Shown: one piece after another, positions 36,266 to 46,320 of the stretch
Numbering within the stretch: position 1 is the first letter of the stretch
How the letters are laid out: each line of letters begins with the position of its first letter
Source: Sodiomyces alkalinus F11
Taxonomy: Eukaryota > Ascomycota > Sordariomycetes > Glomerellales > Plectosphaerellaceae
Assembly (NCBI RefSeq): GCF_003711515.1
Contig: NW_021167079.1
Coordinates: forward strand, 4,201,476-4,265,475
Reading direction: 5' to 3'
DNA length: 64,000 bases
The notes under the pieces: model-generated
Told to the model about the DNA's origin: nothing
Seen by the model: only the letters and a program-made list of their open reading frames with translations
Databases searched by the model: none
Program-made: the position numbers and the translations under genes

Positions 36266-36549
36266 TCCGTACAGTGGTCAGCCTTGTTTCTCAATGGACA
36301 AACCGTCTCAACTCTACTACCTACCTTACTCAACCGCAGTTCAAGTCACGGCAGCTTACCGGGTCCGCATTCGAATTCAACTCGCGAAATATCTTAAACT
36401 CAGCACCTACGGTAGAATTCGAGCTCTATACCTGCCTCGCAGAGCACCCTACCACACATGACTGCGTCTCGTCTTGCGACATCCGCGACCAGTCGCCAGT
36501 CACCGAGAAATCCCATCCGAAGCTCTCTTTCCTCACGCTCCAATCCAAG
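36266..36549 (+). promoter_or_regulatory. right half of the ancestral divergent promoter (THOC1 side)
   Basis: Host sequence between the retrotransposon and the THOC1 start. Pyrimidine-rich stretches appear just before the ATG. An in-frame ATG at 36274 without an intervening stop exists, but the derived 92 extra residues do not look like THOC1. I therefore treat this as promoter/leader. Confidence 0.55.
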
Positions 36550-39260
36550 ATGCCGGGTGCAATTATTGCACACAGTGACCGCGTTCCCGCGGTAACTGAA
36601 TTTGCTGTCCTGCTTGACGATCTCCTCACACATGCCAGCCAGACCAAACCCGCCTCTATCGACCCGGCACTCCACAAGTCTGACTTTGGGGATCTTGATG
36701 GGCGCATCTCGGCCATGTTTAGGAGCGACGCTCCTGGAGACCAAGAAAATGGTATAGCAGATACTTCGCCGAAGAAGGACAAGACGCGACAGTTCGCAGT
36801 CATCGAGACCGCCGTGCGCAGCCTATTCGACCACTTGATCGTAAGATCCAAGCCCTCATAATCCCCTATCCAGGCTGTTTGGAACTAATGTGTCCCTCTG
36901 TCCAGGCTACCACTGCAATCGATTCTCCCGGGTTTGTACAATTGTGGAATTTGCTGGATCTCGTGTCGATTCTTTCCGACGATGAACATTGCGACCCCGC
37001 TCTCCTCTTCTGGTTGATAGAAGAGATGCTCGACAGCCAGACTATCGCCCAGTGCCAGAAGGTCTTTGATTATCTCGAGTCGCGACGCGAAAGAATAACC
37101 TCGAGTCATTTCAAGCAGAAACACTTGGTCATTCTCCGAAGCTGCAATGAACTCCTTCGCCGACTTTCTCGCGCAGAGGACACGGCATTCTGTGGCCGAG
37201 TATTCATATTCATGTTCCAGAGCTTTCCCCTCGGCGACAGAAGCTCCGTCAATCTTCGGGGTGAATACCACGTCGAGAATGTCACTACATACGACAAGTC
37301 GGAGCCGGCACCAGAGGAAACCCAGGACAAAATGGAAATCGACAAAGTCTCAACTTCTCAAGGGAAGGCGGTGACCTTTGATTCCACAAAACAAGCGCCT
37401 CAAGACCAACCGATAAAGGCAGACGTGCTCTATCCAATATTCTGGTCACTACAGAAGACCTTTAGCCAGCCGAAGAAGCTGTTCGATGCCGAGAGCCTAT
37501 CAGGGTTCAAGCGGGGCCTGGAAGCGACAATGAAGATGTTCAAAGCCGTGCAGGATGAACAGGAGGCGAGCCCCCCCAAAGGCTCCGGCGAGAGCAGTGC
37601 GAGCTTTAAGAGGAAACGCGAGCCTGATGCGGAATCAGACTTGGCCAGCGCTTTCAATCCGAAGTATCTCACCAGCCGCGACTTGTTCGAGCTAGAGGTA
37701 TGTCTGCTTCCCCGCCCTTCAATTCTCGGCTGTTAACATTCTCGCAGATCAGCGACTTGTCATTTCGGAGGCATATCCTGGTTCAGACCTTCATCATCAC
37801 CGAATTCTTGCTCTATCTCTCCCCCAAGGCAAAAGAAAAGCTGGCCTCTATCAAGACGCCGAACAAGTCGGTGATGTATCTCGACCAAGTTCTGAGTGAC
37901 GAGGATGTAAGTAGCATCTTGATACCCACTAACAACCCCTATCGACGCTGACATGCCTCCAGGTCAAATGGGCAATGGACATGAAGAGAACCGTCGAGGA
38001 TAGTCTCAAATTTGGTGATGACGGTCCCCAATTCCACCGGATGGTCGATACTGTTCTTGCCAGGGACAAGAACTGGGTCCGTTGGAAGGCCGGGAACTGC
38101 CCGTCGATCGAACTGCCGCCTCTGCCAGCGCAAACATGGGCTACTGCACAGGAAGAGCTCCATCGCCTGTGTCGAAACAAGCGTTTGCGCCCGCCCATGG
38201 GTTCCCTCCCCCTTAATTTTATGGAGGACGGCGATGACCAACAAGCGCTGGCGAGGCTCAAGGCTGCCGGCAGGTATGAGCTTCCGGAACTCGACAGCTT
38301 TAGACGAAAGATCGCGGACGATGATTTCGAGATTGAAATGCCCACGAGCGAGGAATCGAAAGCAGCGGCTATCGAGGCCAAGGCAAGCAAAAGCTGGCGG
38401 GCATTGCGAATCGCGGCGAAGACGAAACTTGGACTCTTTGATAAGATCAGCGATCCCGAGAAAATTGATCCCATCTTCGAAGAACTGGAAGACCCCGATG
38501 CCGACCCCGTTGATGCTGAGGATGTTGTCCAGAAGGACAATGTACCCAAGGATCAGCGACCCATCGTCATCACGGGCCCATCGGGTGTTGGGAAGACAGT
38601 TATGACGAATCTCCTGGCGGAGCGGCGTCCGGGCGCATTCGTTCGGGTAGGCCGACACACAACACGAAAGCCCCAAGAAGGAGAAATAGGGGGGGAACAC
38701 TTTCACTTCATCGAAAAGCAGGCCTTCGGCATGCTGAGGGACGGGGACGTCCTTTTGGAGTACACTACCGCGGGAGACGTCGACTACGGCACGAGTCGAA
38801 AAGTCGTCGAGGGCATCACGAACGGCGGCAAAGTGCCGGTACTCCACTTGGATCAAGAGGTAACGCGTCTCCCACGATTTACAACACCAACATAGTTCGC
38901 GCAGGCGGTACGATTTTACTAACAATACAAACACAGGGGACTCGGCAAGTCCGGGACTTGGGCTTCGATGCGCGCTTCGTCCTCCTTCTCCCGCCCAGTA
39001 AGGAGGTCATGGAGGAGCGGCTAAAGAAGGCCGGTAATAAAGACGATGACAGCATTCAGTCCCTGCTGAAAGCCGCAACCCCTTATCTGGCCGACGACTC
39101 GAATCTGAAAGAAGGTTGCGATCTCGTCCTCGTCAACGATGAGCTGGAGACTACTTGCACGAATCTCGAGAAGTTTATCTTCGGCGCCAGTCCGACAGAA
39201 GAAGATCAGAATGACGGCCAAAACGGGGAAAGCGATAGATCATCCCAGAGCCTCGCGTAA
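36550..39260 (+). CDS. THO complex subunit 1 (Hpr1/THOC1 family) with C-terminal guanylate-kinase domain
   Basis: THO couples transcription to mRNP assembly and nuclear export. Exons are 36550-36840, 36906-37697, 37748-37906, 37963-38859 and 38937-39260; introns are 65, 50, 56 and 77 nt, all GT...AG, and the frame closes (820 residues). The N-terminal 530 or so residues match the THOC1 elongation-factor domain, with hallmarks such as LVILRSCNELLRRLSRAED, FCGR and LLYLSPKAKEKL. Instead of the death domain of animal THOC1, residues from about 613 form a guanylate-kinase fold. It has a P-loop GPSGVGKT at 619-626, HTTRKPxxGEIGG, LEY, DYGTS, LDQEGTRQVR and a final helix. The fusion is within one exon (37963-38859), so mis-splicing is not the cause. 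Start 36550 (MPGAIIAHS) is chosen on likeness to the family N-terminus. Confidence 0.9.
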
Positions 39261-40485
39261 AATGATCATGAACGAAATCCGGCGTCCCGGGCTGCCGGAA
39301 TTGGCGGAATGGCCGAGGAGCCAAGCCGGCTGAAGCTGCTGCTGCCATTGCGATAGATGCCCCTTTAGAAATAGAGGCGGCGGCGAGCGGCGGTGACGGC
39401 ACCGACGCAACGTTACAGTTGGCGAAGAAGTAGCTGAGGTAGTGGAGGAACAACAGCCGATAGAGGCATAAGCGAATACGAATACGGATACTCGACGACC
39501 CGAACGGTGATTCTCGACCCGTGAAGCTATAGCGAGGTACCCTGGGATTTCAGACATGGTGAGGGCAAGCATTGGGAGACATCGTGATAACAGCATACAT
39601 AGCTCAGGAGATAGACAAGGAAGAGTTGATACCCTTTTACCGGCGTCCCTTGCGACTCAACATTAATTCAATGCGTTGTTACCGTCAAGTTCCTGTTTGA
39701 ATGCTATTTATTTGGTTACTCTCGCCGCCGCTGAAGTCGACCATCCCTTGTTGTATGACAATTTCCCCAGGGGAGCTATCTAGGTGCCTAAGGAAACATG
39801 CTGCCGTCCCAAATTTGGTATCTTCAAGGGCAAGATCGGATACAAAGGAAGAAAAATACCAATGCATATGCAGCTGGAACCCTACATGCGTAATGCAAGT
39901 GCAACACTTGCGTAGGGGTATGAAGTCTTGAAACCCGCTGCAAATGATCCATCATCGTCGTCATTATCCAAAACATATTGAGGTCTTGGCCTCGTTCTCT
40001 CTTCTTCTCTCCTTGACCATGTCTTCTTCCACACAACGGACAATATATGCTGTATCTCTCGTCTAATGTTTCTGTCTCGTCATCTCTCCTGCGTGTCGTC
40101 TTATATTTTATATCCATTCTTCTCCGAAAAGTATGTATCATCGTTCGAGAAGCGAGACAATAGAATGCGGTAATGCGGTTGCAAAGCAAACTGAGGAATA
40201 ACGAAACAAAAAATGTGCCTCCGCTTCGAAATGACGGCGCCAGATGTTTATTCAGAGATTGGGTGAATCCTGCAACCGCGAAGGGGCCTGGATTGTGTGG
40301 TCAGCAAGATGGCTCCTGAGAGAGATGGTGGCTCATGACAGAGATTAACGTGAATGCGTTCTGAGCTATAGTCACCCGGGCCGAAAGGCTAAAGACCAAG
40401 GCCAGCCCAGCGACAGCTCGCAGAAGGATTGAGCGTGTCGGGGGCGGGGTTGAATCTCGATAAGAAATTCGATGGGCTTACTTGC
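39261..40485. other. intergenic, convergent 3' ends of THOC1 and the RING-LON gene
   Basis: No gene seen. Short open frames (up to 121 codons on the minus strand at 39.8-40.2 kb) are low-complexity or overlap each other. It likely contains both 3' UTRs. Confidence 0.55.
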
Positions 40486-42156
40486 TTACCAACTCGTCGA
40501 CTCCCACTCGATAGCCCAGTGGCAGCAGATTTTCAACCTCTCCCGTACGCTCGTGGTTTCGAGGAGCCTGTATTTCTCGGCGTCCTTGACCGGTAAGATG
40601 CTAGCAAACCACCAAGGGAAGCGTGCGCCGTCGTCCGGGCATTCTCCGTAAATGGCCAAGATGCGATTGGCCAGCCACGGCACGCTCTTCTGTTGCATGC
40701 GGCGGACGAAAGCGATTGCGAAGTCGAGGAGTTGACGGGTCGGCATCCTGTCGAGACTCTCCGCTGCATAGGTAAGACCTGCCGTGTTAGGTCCCCTGGT
40801 TGGCTCGGACAGAGAGTCCTCTACTGTGCTCCCGATCCGGGATTGCGTCTCGGCCACCTCTCTGTCCTCTTCTTCGGCAACACTCACGTCGTCTATTCGC
40901 TCGGTCTTGGCAGCCGTATACCCCCCCTCCAATATACCATGCCTTAGCACCCTGAAGCGAGATACTCCTACCGTCTCGATGAGACTGCGACCATCTTCAA
41001 AGTATTCGGCATTGACGATGCGCAGCACAGTGCCGCAGGGCATGAAAGGCATGTCGTTGGCGCGATGTGGAAGGCTGGGGGGTACCATACCAAACATCCT
41101 GTTGCCTTCTAATGCGCGTCGAATCATGAGTCGATACAGTGGTTCGAAGATGTGGAGAAAGGTCGGCATCAGAGGAAAGGCCAGAGTGCAAATGAAAAGC
41201 GGGATGTCGAAGTCGCGGTGCCCATTCAGTACCTCGGAAAGCAGGGCATTTTCCCTGGCCTCGACGGCATCGGGCCAGAAGACGTCGATGATTTTGGAGA
41301 GGCAATGATTAGGAGGGCATGACTGCCGGTGGAGCAAGGGGCTAATCGACAGTCCCCTCCGGCAGATAGGACACAAGAGCGCGTGGTCGAGTACGCGGTG
41401 AAGGCATCTGCGGCAGAAAGTGTGACCGCACACGGTGGTGATGGGGTCGTGAAAGATAGCGTAGCAGATCTGGCAGTCCATCTCGGTCCGAATGATCTCC
41501 TTAACCATGGTGAAGAGGACATGGTCGGCCCGCAGTGCCGCCTCTTCACCGGCGGAAGAGGTTTCGCAATAGGACGCCTCGGTTTCGTATTCCAGTTCGC
41601 CCGCCTCAACCATAGAGTACGTGGCAAGAAGCCGACCTCCAGGGACAACTCGCGATCTGATTTTGTGTTCGGCCAAGGAACCCACGCCGGCCACTACCCA
41701 TGGGTCCTTACTCATGACGTGCGTGGTTACCTCGCCGGTAGCCGCAACGGCCTTGGCCCGGTCCATCACGTCCTTGAAGTGGTCAATAACCTTGGAGAGG
41801 ACGACATCCGTCGAGCAGTCGCCCACAGCGTGTTCCCTTCCGCATTCCGGGAAAGGGCAGCTGAAGCCTTGAAGCCTGCTGGGTAGTGCGGGATAAGTGA
41901 TGTGCTCCCGAGTCCGAGATTCCGGCAGGCAGCTTCGACAAAGGCTCCTACCACATGGCAGGGTGACGGGCTCGCGAAGCGGGTAGAAGCATTCTTTACA
42001 TTGAATCAGACGGACAATGCCGCGGATCTGATCAGCGAAGAAAAATGAGCCCGGCGTCCCATGGTCCTTCCCGTCCTGGGGCTCGGTTTCGCCAGGTGGC
42101 TCGGAGGTAAGGGCCGATGGTCTGCACTCTAGGACCGCCGACTGGTCTGAGGTCAT
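40486..42156 (-). CDS. double-RING, LON-substrate-binding domain protein (LONRF-like E3 ligase)
   Basis: Predicted E3 ubiquitin ligase, single exon, 556 residues from the ATG at 42156 (MTSDQSAVL). The open frame continues upstream to 42387, but those residues lack family features. A first, divergent RING-like cluster spans residues 53-105 (CKEC, CGRSLCRSCL, CPFPEC). A classical C3HC4 RING spans 228-265 (CQIC, CGHTFCRRCL, CPIC). From about residue 310 the LON N-terminal domain follows (IPLFICTLAFPLMPTFLHIFEPLYRLM), with GTVLRIVNAEYFEDGRSLIETVGVSRFRV-like features broken into the usual beta strands. There is no Lon ATPase or protease part, so this is not the protease. Animal relatives are LONRF1-3. 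The substrate is unknown. Confidence 0.88.
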   Translation of the reverse strand: MTSDQSAVLECRPSALTSEPPGETEPQDGKDHGTPGSFFFADQIRGIVRLIQCKECFYPLREPVTLPCGRSLCRSCLPESRTREHITYPALPSRLQGFSCPFPECGREHAVGDCSTDVVLSKVIDHFKDVMDRAKAVAATGEVTTHVMSKDPWVVAGVGSLAEHKIRSRVVPGGRLLATYSMVEAGELEYETEASYCETSSAGEEAALRADHVLFTMVKEIIRTEMDCQICYAIFHDPITTVCGHTFCRRCLHRVLDHALLCPICRRGLSISPLLHRQSCPPNHCLSKIIDVFWPDAVEARENALLSEVLNGHRDFDIPLFICTLAFPLMPTFLHIFEPLYRLMIRRALEGNRMFGMVPPSLPHRANDMPFMPCGTVLRIVNAEYFEDGRSLIETVGVSRFRVLRHGILEGGYTAAKTERIDDVSVAEEEDREVAETQSRIGSTVEDSLSEPTRGPNTAGLTYAAESLDRMPTRQLLDFAIAFVRRMQQKSVPWLANRILAIYGECPDDGARFPWWFASILPVKDAEKYRLLETTSVRERLKICCHWAIEWESTSW

Positions 42157-42771
42157 CGGGCCGTGTGAGGCACCGCCGTCTTTAGGCGACCAGCGCAAAG
42201 AAGCCAGGATGGGCGATTTTCGCAACGTGTAAATAGTCCCAGTGGGATAAAGTGGATCAGATCGGGGAGGTGGAGGATGGAGTGGAAACGCGACAGGCAA
42301 GATGTGTATGAAGCTGCGTATGAAAGGGACGTCGGCAAGGTGGCGCGTTGTGACCACCAGGTCGAAAGTGACTCTCGGCTTATTCAAGCGACCTGGTCAG
42401 TGGTTTCGTGCCGCCGATCTGAGTGCAAATGCTCGAAGTGCGCCGTCCACTCAAGCTTTGTGTCTATGATGTAAAAGCACAGGCCCGGCCAGAGAGATAT
42501 ATGGAGGTAGAAACAGCCCGGGGGAATCGGATGGCAGACAGCTCCTGGGACTGGGAGGTGATATGCCAGGAACCTTAGGGGAAGGGGGAAGGCGAGCGCA
42601 GAGACGAGCGCATATGTACCTATCCGCAGTATGGTGAGAACGGAGCAGGTTGATATGGGAAGTGGAAGGGATGTGGAAGTAGACTAGAAGGAAATGATCA
42701 TGGGAGACCGTGGGGTAGATTGTAGAGTAGAACGTGAAAAGAGCAGCGTCAGGACGAGATTAAAGTTGACT

Positions 42772-42794
42772 AAAAAAAAAGGGGGGGGGGGGGG
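42772..42794. repeat. homopolymer junction A9G14
   Basis: Nine A followed by fourteen G, about 620 bp upstream of the RING-LON start. Length may be affected by sequencing error. Confidence 0.85.
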
Positions 42795-43459
42795 ATAACG
42801 GCAGGAGGTGCGCAAAAGTCAATGGGACGGGCAAAGGATGCCATGACACTGAGCATCGAAGATTTGGTGGTTCGCTGTAAGGCGTAGGTATGTATGGATC
42901 GAGGGTCCTGCAGAGAACGGAGGACCAGTCGAATCAGTGGTCTACAGGTACGGGCGATGTGGGGAAATGGCGGGGGAGGAGTGCGAGAAAGATCATGGAG
43001 GGCGAATCTCTTTAGGGATGAAGGGATGAGGGGATTCAGAGGGCGCGGCTAGTGGTGAAATCATACATTTAAAAACAGCATTCCGATCAGCAAGGTGATT
43101 CACGATGGCAGCCGCATCTGCTTGGGGATACCGACCAAAGGGAAATAGATACGGGATACCTTAGTTAATATTGGTGTGTACAAAGTACGAAGTCTGTATG
43201 TACCTTAGGTCGAGGAGGGGGGAAAACAGAAAAAAGAAGAGAAAAAAACTAGGGGAAAATAATGATGAGGTCAATCATGGAAGAAGAGTCAAGGATGCAT
43301 GGCGTGACCCGATTCCGGAACGCCCTTTGGCGCCTCGATCACAATCAATGCTGCGAATAAGAATAATACATAATGTAGTTCCCCTTCTTCTCTCTATTCC
43401 AAGTCGTAATTACAAAGTGTCTGTCCAGAGTGAGGGTCCTTGGGTCATTCCATCATTCT

Positions 43460-44095
43460 TTCAGGCTAAGGTACCTTAGCTTACCTATTTCGCACTGTCT
43501 AAAGTACAAGTAAGTAGGTACTTACTACAATTACTCATTAGGTACCTGTAGGGTACTATTTAGTATACTATACTTTAGATGTACGTACTTCCACCCTCAC
43601 AAAATAACATAAAAAGTAAGGCGAAAAAGGGTCTAGTGGACCTGCTGCACGTGTGACTTGGTCCAATTCTCTGACGACATGCACTTCCGCTGGAGCCACA
43701 ATCTCTCCTCCTGCGCAGCTGGAGCTGTCGCCACCCCAAAGTCAATGCTTATTACCGCGTTACCCCCACTCAAACGCCAGGGGAATACTCGTGCCACCAG
43801 CGTGCTTGGTTCAAACGGTCAAACGGCCAGATCCTGCCCTGTCTTGTAGCTTGTAGCCGGCGAGATGGCCAGTGAGTCTACCTTATTGATTGACCTTGTA
43901 CGTACACAACTGCGTCCAAAAACCTCTTCTCTACGAACTACAATTCGAGCACTGAAGGTAAAGGCAGCCAGTACCTTATTAGAGACTTGCGAGTCGGACA
44001 GCCGGCGGATACCTTGCTTGGTGCGTGATATCCTAGGTACCTATGTAGCCTCAGGTATGTATGTACCTTACCTAGGGTACCAGGTAGGTGGCTTT
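43460..44095. repeat. clustered AGGTACCT-type short palindromes
   Basis: Repeated instances of GGTACCT, TAGGTAC, TACCTAGG and related inverted forms occur near 43470, 43515, 43540, 43575, 44030 and 44065-44090. Similar words occur at 10.6-10.7 kb and near 11.8 kb. They look like a dispersed genomic word rather than one element. Confidence 0.55.
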
Positions 44096-44997
44096 AGCCT
44101 GCCGCGAGGAACTGTATCGTGATGACATACATGTACTCCGCATGAACCTCCTCCCATGTACATACACTACCAGAAGCCAGCCAGCCAAGCAATACCGCAG
44201 CTACCTCGTACCGGCCTACCTCACTTAAGACAGGGCACTTCAGCCCCGGCCATTATCTCCCCGTTTGTTACTATGTAATACGAACCAAGGTAGAAACCTG
44301 ACCCGAGTTATGGCCTCTTGAACCTACGCCGTGGGCGTGGGACGGGTGACGACACTGCACATTTTCGTCGATTTAGCCTCTGGGTAAACTTGCCATGGCT
44401 GGAATCGGGAGTTTTCTTATATGCATGCTAAACAACAGACAATTTGCTTTTCTGTCTGGCTTCTTGCCTCTTTGCGTCATTACCTGCCTACTAGCTAGGC
44501 GGGAGAAACAACAGCTACAAGATCCTGTCTTCAGTTAACGATAGACCAAAGATGTTGGGGCATCCAAACCAGACACCAGGTTTCCCGACTCACGGCATTG
44601 TATTATAGTGGCTCACAGAAGAAGCAGAGATGTCCCCTTTCGAACACGAGTTCACTGGAGAATGCAAGCGCATGATAGACGGCTTATCCCTATCCATCCT
44701 TCACCCCTTTCCTTGCCTGTCCCCTAGGCTATGACCGACACTGTAATCTTTGGCAAGCAGGGAAACCATAAGAAGAAGAAGAAGAACAATACGTGTAGTC
44801 ATGATGCCAAGAAGGCAATAGTAATGATCGAGGTAGCTTTAATCACAACGACAACAGACAACAACGCCGACAAGCAATAACCACCACAACAGTCGGAATA
44901 ATTGAGAGGTATAGTGATAATAATTAAAAGGCGGTACTGTATTATAGGTAGGGTAAAGAGCAAGGCAAACATTGCTCAAGTTAGCCCGAGGGCAAAC

Positions 44998-46320
44998 TCA
45001 CGCTAACCGCCCCTGGCTGGTAGTAGGCTGGTTGCTCAAGGCCAACCTCCGCCCGATGTTTCCAAAGCACACACAGCTGCAGAACAAGACACTCAGCATC
45101 CAAATCCCCGCCTCGACCGTTTCCCTCTTCGCGAAGCCGCCAAAGCTCAGCGGCACCTCGTGTATCTCGCTGGCGGATGCGTTCCGGTGCGGCATTACCG
45201 ACGGCGTGGGCATGATATCGGGGTTGACGCCCAAAAGCACGGCTGAGCCCACCAACCCTACCGCGGCGGAGAGGAGGAAACCCGGTTTGGAACGGTCGAT
45301 GAGATACCATAGGAAGGGGTTGACGAGTGCGAGGGTGAGAGACGCTTGGAGGGATGATGTCCACGGAAGTCGTCGCTGTGACCGAGTTAGGTTAGGACGT
45401 AGTGGCATACCGCGGGGGNNNNNNNNNNNNNNNNNNNNNNNNNNNNNNNNNNNNNNNNNNNNNNNNNNNNNNNNNNNNNNNNNNNNNNTGCTATGAGTGG
45501 GTTGGGAGCAACATACAATGGCGAATACAATGCCGACAAAGGCCCCAATGCCTCGAACCATAAGAGTCCAGTCGGTGCCGCGGTTGTCCTCCTCGCTGTC
45601 GGGCGAATCGTCCTCCCTTCCTGCCGCCGCTGCATCATCGTCGCCGAATGCTCTCTCCCATACGCCATCGAACCACGGGAGCAGGGCACCCAAAAGCACG
45701 CCGGCCGCACCCCAGAAAACAAGTATAGTCCAGTTATATCCGGTATTGATAATGCCGTCAACGGAGAGCGCCCTCCATCTCTGTCCATCATGCAGCCGCG
45801 TCACCAAGACACCGTATCCCATGCCCAAGAGAAAGAGGAGGACGATTCGGGACGCGAACATGACCGTTGACGCGAGGGCCGATTTCGGAGACGAAGGCAG
45901 AGTGCTGTAGGGGTTTGCGTGCGCTGAACGTTTATTTCGGAGGGCAGAGCGTTGCTTCATAACCTCGAACGTGGCATCGTCGAGGTTGGGCCTTTTTATG
46001 GGTGTCTGGGCGCCGGTTCCCCATGGTGAATCTAGTTCTTCCCTGCCGAACCTATCTTTGCTTGATGACAAGGGAGAATATATCCAGGAGAGGGTAGAGC
46101 CTGTAAGGTTGATGACGCTCTGCGTGCGGCTCAAGGACGTCGATTCGGATGGCGTCGTAGCCGCAAAACCGTTATATTGTGGGCTGGCCGCCGGAGCATC
46201 CGCATCGTGATGGGAGTTAGGGGAGGGCGACCTGTCGTCTCGGGACGTTGGAGCCTCCAAGTTTACTTTGAAGGGTCGGCGAGGCACGGGTCGGAAGAGG
46301 GGAGGCCCATCGTCAGACAT
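44998..46320 (-). CDS. Insig-family ER membrane protein (fungal INSIG/Nsg1-like)
   Basis: Insig proteins sit in the ER membrane and control sterol synthesis by binding HMG-CoA reductase or Scap/SREBP. Minus-strand exons are 46320-45517 and 45375-44998 (393 residues). The intron (45376-45516; donor GTATGT, acceptor CACAG) contains a 70-base run of N, so coding is unaffected. The N-terminal 150 residues are Ser/Pro-rich and cytosolic. Six hydrophobic segments follow: ASTVMFASRIVLLFLLGMGYG, WTILVFWGAAGVLLGALLPWF, RGIGAFVGIVFAI, LQASLTLALVNPFLWYLI, GFLLSAAVGLVGSAVLLG and AGIWMLSVLFCSCVCFG. RRLPWTSSLQ and NPFLWYLIDRS are family hallmarks. The stop is preceded by a GTGAGT that could be a donor, so the last few residues are uncertain. 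Regulation by sterol is family knowledge, not seen here. Confidence 0.9.
   Translation of the reverse strand: MSDDGPPLFRPVPRRPFKVNLEAPTSRDDRSPSPNSHHDADAPAASPQYNGFAATTPSESTSLSRTQSVINLTGSTLSWIYSPLSSSKDRFGREELDSPWGTGAQTPIKRPNLDDATFEVMKQRSALRNKRSAHANPYSTLPSSPKSALASTVMFASRIVLLFLLGMGYGVLVTRLHDGQRWRALSVDGIINTGYNWTILVFWGAAGVLLGALLPWFDGVWERAFGDDDAAAAGREDDSPDSEEDNRGTDWTLMVRGIGAFVGIVFAIVCCSQPTHSXXXXXXXXXXXXXXXXXXXXXXXXPRGMPLRPNLTRSQRRLPWTSSLQASLTLALVNPFLWYLIDRSKPGFLLSAAVGLVGSAVLLGVNPDIMPTPSVMPHRNASASEIHEVPLSFGGFAKRETVEAGIWMLSVLFCSCVCFGNIGRRLALSNQPTTSQGRLA
45419..45488. other. assembly gap (70 N) inside the Insig intron
   Basis: Seventy consecutive N. It lies between the intron donor (45516) and acceptor (45376). 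True length unknown. Confidence 0.99.

Larger units (their letters stand above)
42157..44997. other. 2.8 kb intergenic with palindromic GTAC-rich motifs
   Basis: Promoter/leader side of the RING-LON gene and 3' flank of the Insig gene. It contains an A9 G14 homopolymer junction (42772-42794). It also has two clusters of short palindromes around AGGTACCT/TACCTTAGGTA (about 43460-43590 and 44030-44090). No protein or RNA gene was recognised. Confidence 0.55.

Noticed and set aside
36117..36461. 114-codon frame running from the right LTR into the host flank
   Set aside because: Crosses the LTR border and target duplication, so it cannot be an ancestral gene.
36274..36549. N-terminal extension of THOC1 from an upstream in-frame ATG
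   Set aside because: The extra 92 residues resemble translated leader sequence, and the family N-terminus fits the ATG at 36550.
38560..39260. Separate downstream guanylate kinase gene instead of a fusion
   Set aside because: No stop, promoter gap or suitable start codon context between the THOC1 part and the P-loop; one exon covers both.
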